From Rhodopseudomonas pentothenatexigens (GTDB lineage: Bacteria > Pseudomonadota > Alphaproteobacteria > Rhizobiales > Xanthobacteraceae), in assembly GCF_900218015.1 (NCBI RefSeq), contig NZ_UFQQ01000002.1:16787-80786 (forward strand): a stretch of 64,000 nucleotides of DNA, read 5' to 3'. The notes beneath the pieces are model-generated. The model saw nothing but the letters and a program-made list of their open reading frames with translations. It ran no database searches and was not told the origin of the DNA. A program made the translations under genes and the position numbers. Positions 38,483 to 48,270 of the stretch are shown here, piece by piece (the first letter of the stretch is position 1; each line of letters begins with the position of its first letter).

Positions 38483-39136
38483 TTACCGGTCGGCATCGAC
38501 CACGGCTGGGACCTCTCCCGGAGCTTCGGCAGCGGTTACCAGCAACTCGCTCACCAGCTCCTGCACGCGCAGATACGCGGCACGCGCGCCGGCGATCGCG
38601 CGGTCCTCCTCCGCCGCCGACAACGGCGCTGCGTCGAGCGCGGCGGTGAAGGTCTTCCAATGGAGGCCGCGTCCCTCCGGAGCGGCGGCGAGATGCCTGG
38701 CACCGAAAGTCTCCGACAGAGCGAGATTAGCCGCCTGCTTGAGCAGGAACGCAGCGCCGAGGTTCGAGCCTTCGGCGACATAGAGCCAACCCAGCGCCGT
38801 CGGGATGTCTATCCGCTCGCCGATCGAAACAGGTGTCGCATGCGAACAGTCGGGCGCGACGCCGAGATCACGAAGGTCCTGCTCGATGAGTTCGAGCCGC
38901 CGCCGCTCCGCCAGAGCCGGCAGCAATGCGCTCAGCGCCGCGCTGCGATAGAACGCATCGACGTCCTGGTGAAAGCGATGCTGGACGCGGAGAAACAGCG
39001 CGTATCGCTCGCGGTCCGCGAACGGCTTCCGCGCCATGATCCCGGTGTCGAGCCGTTCGTGCGTCGCCTGCGTCGCGGACTTCAGCCGTTTCGACCGACT
39101 GAGTGCCGGCTCCGCTTCGCTCTCGATTGCCGTCAT
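38483..39136 (-). CDS. Heme oxygenase
   Basis: The 217-residue protein is likely a bacterial heme oxygenase of the BphO/HmuO kind, which opens heme to biliverdin, CO and iron. The proximal His is probably in LKSATQATHERLD (H26), and helix segments GWLYVAEGSNLGAAFLLKQA carry the G-rich distal-helix pattern (GWLYVAEGS) of the family. It lies between the receptor and exbB, so it would release iron from heme taken up by the cell. Biliverdin could also serve bacteriophytochromes, but the uptake context favours iron supply. Confidence 0.85.
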   Translation of the reverse strand: MTAIESEAEPALSRSKRLKSATQATHERLDTGIMARKPFADRERYALFLRVQHRFHQDVDAFYRSAALSALLPALAERRRLELIEQDLRDLGVAPDCSHATPVSIGERIDIPTALGWLYVAEGSNLGAAFLLKQAANLALSETFGARHLAAAPEGRGLHWKTFTAALDAAPLSAAEEDRAIAGARAAYLRVQELVSELLVTAAEAPGEVPAVVDADR

Positions 39137-39309
39137 TCAGAATTCTCCAACCTGCAGAATGCGGTCATCCCGACTCGTCCTCGTTTGCTGCCGCCTTCGC
39201 CGGCAGGCCATCTCGCTGAGACCAGCGGCGCTGTACGCTACCTCCGACCACCAGCCGCGCGCCTCAGCGCGGCCGCGTCGTCCTTTACGCGCATCGCTTC
39301 TGTCCGACG

Positions 39310-42300
39310 TCAGAACCTGTAGTTGACCCCGACCCGGACCATCGGAATGTCGACGTTGCTGCTGAGCTTGCGGCCGTTACTCGTCGCGTAGGTCGCCGGC
39401 GTCACGAAATTGCCCGGCAGCACCCCGGCCCTTGCGTCGGCGAAGGTGAAATCCTCACCGGAAAAACGGGCGAGCAGATACTCCGCCTTGATCGACCAGG
39501 CACCGCCCACAGCGAATTCGCCGCCGCCGCCGACCACATATCCCACTCGGGTACGCGAACTGTCTTCGGTGAACGCCGCCACGGTCGTCGTCGGCCACGA
39601 GAAGTTTCCGGAATTGACGGCACGGTACTGTGTCCGGGATTCGTCCTGCTGCATGAGGGCGACGCCTCCGCTGGCATACAGCATCAGCCTGTCGTTGACC
39701 GCGTAACCGAGCCGTCCGCGCACGGTGGAGAGCCATTTGATCTCGCTCTGCTGCACGGCTTCGAACTGCCGCATCCTGGCCAGGTTGTTCGCGCAGTTGC
39801 AGGCGACGCCTTCGCTGGCGAAGGTCACCTGGGACGCGCCGATCTCGGTCTTGGCGATGTCGGCCTCGATGCCGGCGACGATGCGGCTCGCAAACTGATA
39901 GTCGTAACCGGCATGCAAGCCGAAGGAGAGCGCGCCGACCTGCTGATTCGGCGATTCGTTCGCCGCGTGACTGTCGGCCGATCCGTTCAACGCGGTCATG
40001 GTCCCGCCGAACTTCGCGGAATTGTAGGCCGTATTGACGCCGGCATGGAATCCGCTCCAGTTCGCAACCGTCGCGCTCGGCGCGAACAGGCGCGTCAGCG
40101 ACCCTGGCGACACCGTTTCGTTTCCTCCGAACTTTCCGGTCATCCCGAGACGGATCGTGCGTCCGGGACCCGGCTGCTGAACCAGACTGAGCGGATCGAC
40201 GTAATACTGATCCGTCAGGTTCTCGACGGTCGCCCGCAGGCTGATGTCCTCGGTGAGCTTGTATTCGGCGAACACATCGACCAGCCAATACGGCTGCCAG
40301 ATGATCGGCGCGATGATGGCGGACGCACCATACTGCACCGTGCCGTATCCGATCGAGCGCGGCCCGATATAGCTCGCACGACCGCCGACCGTCAGGTCGT
40401 CATCGAGCAGCTTCTGCGACAGCGTGATGTTCGCCGAATATTTCGGCGGCACCTGGTTGGCCGAATAGTCGCCGGACAGCGTCGAGTTGGCGCAAGTGGT
40501 CGAGGTCGGGCAATATTCGACGTTGAGATAGTAATTTGCAGCCACCTCAACGGTAAAGCCGCCGTTCTGATAGCGGCCCGACCATTCGAGTCCTTCGAAG
40601 CGCGCGCGATCGATATTGACCACCTGAAGGGCGGAATAGGTGTAACCATAGGTCGGATCCACGAACGACTTGCTCATCCGGGCGACGTAGTTCGACACGT
40701 TCCAATTGAAATAGCCGAACTTCATCATCGCCTTGTCGGCAGCACCGAACACCCCCTCTCGGAACAGGTTCACGCCGGCCTCCCAATTGTTGGAGCGCTC
40801 GGGAAGCAGACCAGCATTCGGAACCAGACTGTAACCGGCGACCGATTCGAACAGCGTCGGCATACGCAACGCGCTGGAGTAATTGGTGTAGAATTGCACG
40901 TCCTTGATCGGCTCAACCACGATGCCGGCGGATGGGCTGTATCCGCCGCTGTCCCGCGACGGCGCCGGATTCACCTGCGTTGCGTTGGTGATCGCGCTCC
41001 GATCCTGAGACCAATAGTGCGAATATCGGAGACCGCCGTTCAGCGTGAGCCATTCGACCGGCTTGTAAGCGACTTTGCCGAAACCGGCGACCTCCTGCCT
41101 GGCGCCGTCACGGGACGGGATGCCGGCATTGAGCTGGTTCGTGAACGGCGTCGGCCTGGTCGCCTCCTGGAGATAGGATGCACCATACTCCAGATCCAGC
41201 GAACCGAACCGATCCAACCCGATGTGGGATTTGTTGCCGACATCGCCTCCCCCCATCGTACTTTGGTTGCCCGGAAGATAACCGTAGGCAAGGCCGAAAT
41301 CTTCCGGCTTGACATTGGTCGCAATGCTCGTCCGAGGCGGCGTCAACAACGTCAGGCTGGTCATCCACATATTGGCTTTGAAGTCGACGAGACCGTTGTC
41401 CTCGGGTTTCCAGCGATAGCGGACGGTGCCGGTATCGACCTTGGTCACGTCCTCCTGGGCCTGCTGCACCGCTTGATTTTGCGCGCTGGAGAACAATGAC
41501 GCGATGACGTCACCGGCCTTGCTGCGATAGCCGTTGTAGCCGACCTGCAGACTCTGGCCGTCGTCGGATCGCACGGTGCCCTTGACGAGATAGGATTCGG
41601 TCTCGAGCTGCGTGTTCAGAACCTGCTCGCCGGCGCGATAGCTGGTCAGACCGGTGTTCTGGTAGACATGCGCATAAGAGATCGGGCTCGGTGGATAATA
41701 ACAGAAGCCACTCGAATAGCAGAGCGGCTGCGGCCCGGTGTCCAGCACACCCGCGCCCGGCCCGCTCTTGCCGGCGAAGTAGTTGCCCTGCTTCCGGTAC
41801 GCATAGCCCCACAGCAGATCGTAGTTCGCCTCCTTGATCGCTGCGACGGTGCTGAACGAACCACTGGTCGGATCGAGCAGTCCGGGCCGGTCGAGGCCGG
41901 ACGCCTGCGCCGTCGGCACCGGATAGGGCTGCGGATCGCTGACATAGGGCCGCGGCCAGGTGTAACCGCCGAGGTCGCCCGGCCGCGGGCTGGCGGTGTT
42001 GGTACCGAAGCTGCTCCTGACCAACACGCCCCATTTTTCGCCGGCCTTCACGACATCGTCGGCGCCGAGCGTGCGCATCGCCACCGTGCCGGCGATGCCG
42101 CGGGACGAGACGTCCGCACCCTTGGTGATGTCGACGCCGGCCAGAAGGTCCGGATCGACGTAGGTCCGGTTGGAGATACCCTGATAGCCCTGATAAACCG
42201 TGAGCCCGTTCTCAGCGCCGTCCACCGTCACGGCGACCCGGCCCATGCCCTGCATGCCTCGGATATTGACGTCGATCGAGCCGCCGCCGTTCCGGGCCTC

Positions 42301-42876
42301 GCCTGACATCACCCCCGGCGTGCTGCGGAAGATGTCGGCCGGGCTGCTGCCACGGAAACGCTCGATGCTCTCCTGCGAGATCTGGGTCACGGGCGCGGGC
42401 GTGCGATACGGCACCTCGGCCGGACTGCCGCGACCACCCGAGATGTCGATCGTATCAAGCATCAGCGATCCATCGGACGCCGGCATCTGGTTCATACTGG
42501 CACTGACCGGACCGACGATCGTGACGGTGCCGCCGTGCTTGAACCGATAGGACAGTCCAGACCCCGCCAGAAGCCGGTCGAGCGCGGCCGAGGGCGTCAG
42601 CGCGCCGCGGACCGCCGGTGCGGACTTTCCCGCCACCAGCGCTTGATCGACGAAGATCTGCAGCCGCGACTGACGGGAGAACGCGATCAACGCGCTCCCG
42701 AGCGGCTGAGCCTGGATGTCGAGCTCGTGCGAGCCGGCGCCGGCGCCGGCGCGTGAGGGTTGCGGAGCCTGTGCGTAGGATTGTTCGACCGTCGCGGCCG
42801 TCGACAGAAACGTCGCCGCCATCAACAGAACAGCCAGTCGCCCGTTAGAGCATACGCACTTTGTATCCAAACTCAT
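39310..42876 (-). CDS. TonB-dependent heme receptor with STN domain and C-terminal Omp25/31-like barrel
   Basis: The product is about 1188 residues, much longer than usual receptors (650-900). From the N-terminus: signal peptide; STN domain (IQAQPLGSALIAFSRQSRLQ) that in FecA-type receptors talks to an anti-sigma factor; plug (TPAPVTQISQESIERFRGSS, then VNIRGMQGMGRVAVTVDGAE); a TonB barrel ending near LGMTGKFGG; then about 248 more residues (codons 39310-40056) resembling a separate small OM barrel (SGFHAGVNTAYNS, LSFGLHAGYDYQF, SIKAEYLLARFSG and the C-terminal VRVGVNYRF). Start ATG 42876 is preceded by a G-rich site; ATG 42891 is possible. HmuR-like heme specificity is inferred from neighbours. 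Confidence 0.88.
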   Translation of the reverse strand: MSLDTKCVCSNGRLAVLLMAATFLSTAATVEQSYAQAPQPSRAGAGAGSHELDIQAQPLGSALIAFSRQSRLQIFVDQALVAGKSAPAVRGALTPSAALDRLLAGSGLSYRFKHGGTVTIVGPVSASMNQMPASDGSLMLDTIDISGGRGSPAEVPYRTPAPVTQISQESIERFRGSSPADIFRSTPGVMSGEARNGGGSIDVNIRGMQGMGRVAVTVDGAENGLTVYQGYQGISNRTYVDPDLLAGVDITKGADVSSRGIAGTVAMRTLGADDVVKAGEKWGVLVRSSFGTNTASPRPGDLGGYTWPRPYVSDPQPYPVPTAQASGLDRPGLLDPTSGSFSTVAAIKEANYDLLWGYAYRKQGNYFAGKSGPGAGVLDTGPQPLCYSSGFCYYPPSPISYAHVYQNTGLTSYRAGEQVLNTQLETESYLVKGTVRSDDGQSLQVGYNGYRSKAGDVIASLFSSAQNQAVQQAQEDVTKVDTGTVRYRWKPEDNGLVDFKANMWMTSLTLLTPPRTSIATNVKPEDFGLAYGYLPGNQSTMGGGDVGNKSHIGLDRFGSLDLEYGASYLQEATRPTPFTNQLNAGIPSRDGARQEVAGFGKVAYKPVEWLTLNGGLRYSHYWSQDRSAITNATQVNPAPSRDSGGYSPSAGIVVEPIKDVQFYTNYSSALRMPTLFESVAGYSLVPNAGLLPERSNNWEAGVNLFREGVFGAADKAMMKFGYFNWNVSNYVARMSKSFVDPTYGYTYSALQVVNIDRARFEGLEWSGRYQNGGFTVEVAANYYLNVEYCPTSTTCANSTLSGDYSANQVPPKYSANITLSQKLLDDDLTVGGRASYIGPRSIGYGTVQYGASAIIAPIIWQPYWLVDVFAEYKLTEDISLRATVENLTDQYYVDPLSLVQQPGPGRTIRLGMTGKFGGNETVSPGSLTRLFAPSATVANWSGFHAGVNTAYNSAKFGGTMTALNGSADSHAANESPNQQVGALSFGLHAGYDYQFASRIVAGIEADIAKTEIGASQVTFASEGVACNCANNLARMRQFEAVQQSEIKWLSTVRGRLGYAVNDRLMLYASGGVALMQQDESRTQYRAVNSGNFSWPTTTVAAFTEDSSRTRVGYVVGGGGEFAVGGAWSIKAEYLLARFSGEDFTFADARAGVLPGNFVTPATYATSNGRKLSSNVDIPMVRVGVNYRF

Positions 42877-42951
42877 CCCGAAGGCCCCCATCGTCGAGCG
42901 GCCGCATGTAGCGGCCTGCTGCGATGAAGACGGCGGAGTTGGACAAAGTAG

Positions 42952-43917
42952 TTATTCGCGTACCGGCTCTTTTTGCGACTCGTTGTCTGGAATCATTACA
43001 GTCAGAAGGCCGACCGCACGATAGATCCGCAGCGAAAGCGACTGAGCGATGGTGTCGAGCGCCGCGTCCACGTCGTCGGTGTCGAACACCGCCGTGACGT
43101 GCCGCTTGCCGAGCTCACCGCCGAACAGCATGATCGGCCCGCGCCGATAGCGGCCGAGTTCGGCAACCACATCATCCAAGGGCACGTCGCGGAAGATCAG
43201 TTGGTTGCGCCGCCATGCCTGCACGGCGTCGAGATCGGCCGCAGTGACGGCGGATATGCCGCCGGCCCCGTACCGCACCTCCTGCCCTGCCACGACTTTC
43301 ACCGACGCCGCAGCCGGTGCGCCGACCTGAACCGTGCTCTCGGCCACAGCGACCATGACGTCGTGCGCGATCTTGACGTCGAACGCGGTTCCCAACACCT
43401 TCACCTCGCCGCCGCCGGCCGCGACGATGAACGGCCGTTCGCGGTCTTTCGCCACCGTGAAGAACGCCTCCCCGGTCAGCAGCTTGATGCGCCGCTCGGT
43501 GTCGCCGAACGACACATCGATCGCCGTCGATGTCGAAAGCTCGATCTGCGAACCGTCCTGCAGCGTCACCGTCTTGCGCTCGCCCACGCCGGTTCGATGG
43601 TCCGCGAACAGGCCGACCGGCAGCAACTGCCAGCCGAAGCCGGCCATCACCAGCAGCAGCACGGCAGTCGCCGCGATGCGCTTCGGCAGGTTCGATCGCT
43701 GCAGCCGCGGGCTGCGCGGCGCCGGACGCCGTCCGACGGCATCGAGACCGCTCCACATCTGCTCGACCGAGCGCCAGGCAGCCTCGTGGGCCGGATCAGC
43801 CGCCAGCCACGTTGCAAAGGCGGCGCGGTCCGCCTCGGTGGCCTCGTCGTCGCGAAGGATGACGAACCATTGAACCGCCTGCTCGTCTATGGACGATGGT
43901 CCGTCCAATCTGTCCAT
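42952..43917 (-). CDS. fecR: FecR-type anti-sigma regulator
   Basis: The 321-residue protein has an N-terminal cytoplasmic part with the FecR-type motif AATWLAADPAHEAAW-like (seen as FATWLAADPAHEAAWRSVEQ), a transmembrane helix (AATAVLLLVMAGFGWQLLPV), and a periplasmic FecR domain (GSQIELSTSTAIDVSFG) plus a C-terminal STN-like part (DVDAALDTIAQSLSLRIYRA). It would relay the state of the outer-membrane receptor to the ECF sigma factor. I prefer ATG 43917 because GAGG lies before it; ATG 43944 is in frame too. It lies 141 bp after the sigma gene and 75 bp before the receptor. Confidence 0.93.
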   Translation of the reverse strand: MDRLDGPSSIDEQAVQWFVILRDDEATEADRAAFATWLAADPAHEAAWRSVEQMWSGLDAVGRRPAPRSPRLQRSNLPKRIAATAVLLLVMAGFGWQLLPVGLFADHRTGVGERKTVTLQDGSQIELSTSTAIDVSFGDTERRIKLLTGEAFFTVAKDRERPFIVAAGGGEVKVLGTAFDVKIAHDVMVAVAESTVQVGAPAAASVKVVAGQEVRYGAGGISAVTAADLDAVQAWRRNQLIFRDVPLDDVVAELGRYRRGPIMLFGGELGKRHVTAVFDTDDVDAALDTIAQSLSLRIYRAVGLLTVMIPDNESQKEPVRE

Positions 43918-44058
43918 ACGGCCTCGGGTGACACGGTCGTGCATTGCGCAATTGCACCGGCAGGCGGTGGGAGACGTCGCCGATGCAGGGCGTAGCTATG
44001 CACGGAAAACGTTCAGGTGAAGGAAAAACAGCGAAATCGGTCCATCAGGGGGACAGCA

Positions 44059-44592
44059 TCACCGGCTCGACGAGCCGTTCGCACCGCCGCCATCCCCTGC
44101 CGAGAAGCTGGCCTTGAGGCAAAGCATCGCCCTGAGCATGTGCGCCATCACGGTATTCTTGGAGATCCCCAGTCGGGCGGCGATGTCGGCATAGCTCAAG
44201 TCTTCGAACTTGTGGAGAATGAGGACTTCGCGGGGCCGCGGCGGCAACGCGGCGAGCGCCGCGTGCAGCGCCTGGAATTCCTGGTGGGAGATCAGCACCG
44301 CATCGGGCAGCGGCGCCGGGTCGGCGATCGCCTCGTCGAGTTCGACCGCGGTCGCCAGGATATTGCGGCGGCGCCGGCGGGCATCGTCGATCGCCAGATT
44401 GTCGGTGGTGCGAAACAAGTAGCTGCGGAGGTCGCGCACCTCCTCGCGCGGTGCGCGCAACAGCCGCAGGAATGCCTCCTGCACGATGTCGGCCGCGGCG
44501 CTCGCGGACAGTCCGCGAGCGATCAGAAACCGCTGCAGCCGCCTGTGCTCGTCGGCATAGAGGTGCGCCAGACTCTCGGTCAAATCCGTCAT
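44059..44592 (-). CDS. fecI: ECF sigma factor (FecI-like)
   Basis: The 177-residue protein has the two regions of an ECF sigma factor: sigma-2 (DIVQEAFLRLLRAPREEVRD with LRSYLFRTTDNLAIDDAR) and sigma-4 (LPPRPREVLILHKFEDLSYA, DIAARLGISKNTVMAHML). In the FecI-FecR-FecA system the sigma factor is released when the receptor binds its ligand. I start it at ATG 44592 (MTDLTESLAHL). A candidate iron-control element lies about 90 bp upstream at 44683-44697. It heads the heme block. Confidence 0.92.
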   Translation of the reverse strand: MTDLTESLAHLYADEHRRLQRFLIARGLSASAAADIVQEAFLRLLRAPREEVRDLRSYLFRTTDNLAIDDARRRRRNILATAVELDEAIADPAPLPDAVLISHQEFQALHAALAALPPRPREVLILHKFEDLSYADIAARLGISKNTVMAHMLRAMLCLKASFSAGDGGGANGSSSR

Positions 44593-44936
44593 CGAACCAA
44601 CGCCACCCAACCTTTCGCCCCCACAACGCCAGCCGCGACAATCCGGTTAGCAGCCGGCCGATTTCGTCGCAAACCCAGTGAATTAGATTGGCTCTAGCCG
44701 AGCGCGCGGAAATTCCACGGCATGGCCTTTGGGCAACTCTGCCACGGCGACCCGATCACGCCGACCAAAGGCTTCGCCGGTCGACCGACGCCGATGTGGG
44801 TGATCGTCCCGACCGCGACTCAGGCAACGGAACGGCTGGTCCCGATTCAGGTGCAAATCCTGCTCGGCGGCAGACCCGCGAACTGCCTTCAAGTTTGCCA
44901 AATGACAATTATTGGATGCAGCTTCAAGAGTTTAGC
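44593..44936. other. Intergenic region between tRNA-Trp and the sigma gene
   Basis: These 344 bases contain no gene. On the sigma-factor side there is the candidate iron box at 44683-44697. No direct repeat of the tRNA 3' end was seen at the far side of the heme block (near 36 kb), so there is no sign of site-specific integration at this tRNA. Confidence 0.6.
44683..44697. promoter_or_regulatory. Candidate iron-control element (Irr-type box)
   Basis: TTAGATTGGCTCTAG resembles the ICE half-site pattern TTAGA-N5-TCTAA of Bradyrhizobium-family Irr regulators (nine of ten fixed positions). It is the only such site noticed in this gap. A chance match is possible. Confidence 0.35.
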
Positions 44937-45012
44937 TGGCAGGAGTGGCAGGGCTCGAACCTGCGACCCCCGGTTTTGGAGACCGGTGCTCTACCAATTG
45001 AGCTACACTCCT
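44937..45012 (-). tRNA. trnW: tRNA-Trp (CCA anticodon)
   Basis: On the minus strand the acceptor stem AGGAGTG pairs with CACTCCT, followed by discriminator G and an encoded CCA (44937-44939). The D-arm region TAGCTCAATTGGTAGAGCA, the anticodon loop with CTCCAAAAC (anticodon CCA) and the T-arm GGTTCGAGCCC are all present. It lies just after the tuf copy 2 region, as in the tuf-trnW-secE order of many bacteria. Confidence 0.98.
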
Positions 45013-45095
45013 ACGTCGGCGTCGCCGCCGAACGGGCCGTTTGAAGCACAGGCGGTGCCCTGCTGGCAAGTGGGATACGCGGTTAGGCTTTGGTC

Positions 45096-45389
45096 CTATT
45101 CGACAGGTTCCACAGGCACGGCGTCCGGACCGGTTCCGGACTTGCGACGTGATCGGGGCGCCAGCGCGCATTCCCGATTGGCACCGGTGCCCGGCGCATT
45201 CTCGAACACGCAGCGGCTCGGCGGCACCCCACACACCCGGTCGAGCTCGCGGAAGCCGACGCAATGCCCGTCCGGCGCCCGATAGCCGGTGCCGCCCTTG
45301 CAGCCGCAGCCTTTGCACGGCGGCCGGTCGGGACAGGCCGCCTCGCCTGCCGCCGGCGCGACCGCTGCAAAAAGAAAGGCCGCGAGCAC
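45096..45389 (-). CDS. Small Cys-rich secreted protein (unknown function)
   Basis: I cannot name a family. The 97-residue reading frame begins at GTG 45389, has a hydrophobic signal-like start (LAAFLFAAVAPAAGEA) and then eight Cys residues in a spaced pattern (CPDRPPCKGCGCKGGTGY, HC, RVCG, RCVF, ECAL), suggesting a disulfide-rich exported domain. No in-frame ATG lies upstream before the stop at 45435. Its first codons lie inside the terminator hairpin at 45369-45412, which could make expression weak or regulated by read-through. The Cys spacing and signal look non-random, so I keep it at moderate confidence. Confidence 0.5.
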   Translation of the reverse strand: MLAAFLFAAVAPAAGEAACPDRPPCKGCGCKGGTGYRAPDGHCVGFRELDRVCGVPPSRCVFENAPGTGANRECALAPRSRRKSGTGPDAVPVEPVE

Positions 45390-45412
45390 GATGAAACGCG
45401 CTCGCGGCCTTG
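45369..45412 (-). terminator. Intrinsic terminator downstream of tuf copy 2
   Basis: A hairpin with perfect 12-bp arms (AAGGCCGCGAGC and GCTCGCGGCCTT, minus strand) and a 12-nt loop is followed by TCTTTTT. It lies beyond the displaced tuf tail and overlaps the GTG start of the Cys-rich gene. Confidence 0.8.
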
Positions 45413-45434
45413 GTCCTGTGAGAGCGATCGCTCG

Positions 45435-45470
45435 TTACTCGATGATCGCGGCGACGACGCCGGCGCCCAC
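45435..45470 (-). pseudogene. Displaced original 3' end of tuf (12 codons)
   Basis: On the minus strand these 36 bases read [11 protein letters not shown] and TAA stop in GC-rich codons, identical in protein to the last 11 residues of EF-Tu copy 2. Homology to tuf stops sharply at 45470. Its first codon is GTG, as at the window start in copy 1, so it is probably the native tuf tail, pushed 66 bp downstream of the new stop by an insertion. Confidence 0.85.
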
Positions 45471-45536
45471 GCAAGTGCGATTTATCGCACTTGCGCATTA
45501 TAGATGCGGTTGGAGCGGACGGAGTGGTTGCTGCGA

Positions 45537-46727
<1,191 letters not shown>

Positions 46728-46776
46728 CGTTCTCCATCCTTGTCGGCGCCAGCCCGGAAGGCGGCGAAACCGCGGC

Positions 46777-46805
46777 TGGTTACTGCGGAAAAGCACCCTG
46801 TTCAA
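46777..46805 (-). promoter_or_regulatory. Candidate promoter of tuf copy 2
   Basis: The minus strand reads TTGAAC, 17 nt, TAACCA, about 50 nt before the ATG. The hexamers are fair, not perfect. Confidence 0.5.
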
Positions 46806-46913
46806 GCCGGATTTTATGGGTCAATCTGGCGCGGAACGCCCCCGCAGGCCCCGGATGACATGCGTGTGAACACCGGCGCCGGACCACAACAAAAAACAGC
46901 ACCGGGAAACGCC

Positions 46914-48137
46914 ATGACCGCGACCGCCGCCGCAACCTCCGCCCTCCCCCCGCAGACCCCGCCTTTGCCGGAGGCCAAGCCCGAAACTCTGGGGCTGTCG
47001 CCGCGACGGCTGCAGGTGATGTCGGACGCCTTCAAGCGCGAGATCGACAAGGGCACGATCCCCGGCGTCACCGTGCTGGTGTCGCGCAAGGGCCGGATCG
47101 GCTGGTTCGAGGCGCTGGGCCGACAGGCGCCCGGTTCCGACGTGCCGATGCGCCGCGACAGCATTTTCCGGATCTTCTCGATGACCAAGCCGATCGTCTC
47201 GGTCGGCATCATGCAACTGGTCGAGGACGGCCAGATGCTGCTCGACGATCCGCTCTCGAAGTTCATTCCCGAATTCGAAAACACCAACGTCGGGATCGTG
47301 CGCGGCGGCGAGCTCGAACTGGTGCCGCTGCAGCGCCCGATCACCATCCAGGACCTGCTGCGACACACTTCCGGCATCACCTACGACCACACCGGCGACG
47401 GTCCGATCCACAAGATGTACCGCGCCTCGCGGATTCGCAGCCGCAAGATCACCAATGAAGAACACGCCAGCCTGATCGCATCGATGCCGCTGGTGTGCCA
47501 GCCCGGCGCAGCGTGGAACTACAGCCGCTCGACCGACATCCTTGGCCGGGTGATCGAAGTCGTCGCCGATCAGACGCTCGGCGCGTTCCTCACCGAGCGC
47601 ATCCTGACGCCGCTGCAGATGAGCGAGACCGGTTTCCACACCGCGGCCGCGAACAAGGGCCGGCTCGCCGAGGCATTCCCGACCGATCCGTGGACCGGCG
47701 ATCCGGTGGCGCTGTTCAACATGCTGGAAAAGCCGGCGATGGAATCCGGCGGCGGCGGCCTGGTGTCGACCACGATGGACTACGCGCGGTTCTGCCAGAT
47801 GCTGCTGTCGGGCGGCACGCTCGACGGCACCCGCATCATCGGCCGCAAGACGCTGGAGCTGATGGCGTCGAACCACCTCGAGCCGCACATCCCGCCGGAC
47901 AACTACATCCTGCCGCCCGGCCACGGCTTCGGCCTCGGCTTCGCGGTCCGCACCCAGCCGGGCATTTCCGCCTTCCCCGGCTCGGTCGGCCAGTTCTACT
48001 GGAGCGGCATCGCCGGCACGTTCTTCTGGATCGACCCGGCCGAGGAGATGTTCGCGGTGTTCATGTCGCAGGGCCCCGGCCAGCGTGAATACTTCCGGAC
48101 CTTGGTGCGGGATCTGGTGTACGCGGCGGTGGAGTAA
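46914..48137 (+). CDS. Serine hydrolase of the class C beta-lactamase family
   Basis: The 407-residue protein has the SxxK nucleophile motif as SMTK (in [15 protein letters not shown], about residue 100) and the Tyr motif as WNYSRSTD. It resembles EstB-type esterases and penicillin-binding-protein-like hydrolases, not dedicated resistance enzymes. No convincing signal peptide is visible. I start it at ATG 46914 because GGGA lies 7-10 nt before it; ATG 46860 is in frame and adds 18 residues. It is divergent from tuf copy 2 and followed by a palindromic repeat. Confidence 0.88.
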   Translation: MTATAAATSALPPQTPPLPEAKPETLGLSPRRLQVMSDAFKREIDKGTIPGVTVLVSRKGRIGWFEALGRQAPGSDVPMRRDSIFRIFSMTKPIVSVGIMQLVEDGQMLLDDPLSKFIPEFENTNVGIVRGGELELVPLQRPITIQDLLRHTSGITYDHTGDGPIHKMYRASRIRSRKITNEEHASLIASMPLVCQPGAAWNYSRSTDILGRVIEVVADQTLGAFLTERILTPLQMSETGFHTAAANKGRLAEAFPTDPWTGDPVALFNMLEKPAMESGGGGLVSTTMDYARFCQMLLSGGTLDGTRIIGRKTLELMASNHLEPHIPPDNYILPPGHGFGLGFAVRTQPGISAFPGSVGQFYWSGIAGTFFWIDPAEEMFAVFMSQGPGQREYFRTLVRDLVYAAVE

Positions 48138-48149
48138 CCGCCTCCCCGA

Positions 48150-48249
48150 GTCATTCCGGGGCACGAGCGACAGCTCGCGAACCCGGAATCTCTCTCGTTA
48201 CTATAACCTCGGGATTCCGGGTTCGCGCTTCGCGCGCCCCGGAATGACG
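48150..48249. repeat. Dispersed palindromic repeat, TCATTCCGGGG family
   Basis: It starts GTCATTCCGGGGCACGAGCG and ends CCGGAATGACG. The arms GCGAACCCGGAATCTC and GGGATTCCGGGTTCGCGC pair to a long hairpin. It separates two convergent genes. A diverged relative lies at 51057-51172. Confidence 0.75.
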
Positions 48250-48270
48250 CGATCGGCGTAGCCGACCGCG

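Noticed and set aside
44937-45012. tRNA-Trp as an integration site for the heme block
   Set aside because: I found no direct repeat of the tRNA 3' end near 36 kb and no integrase gene in the window.
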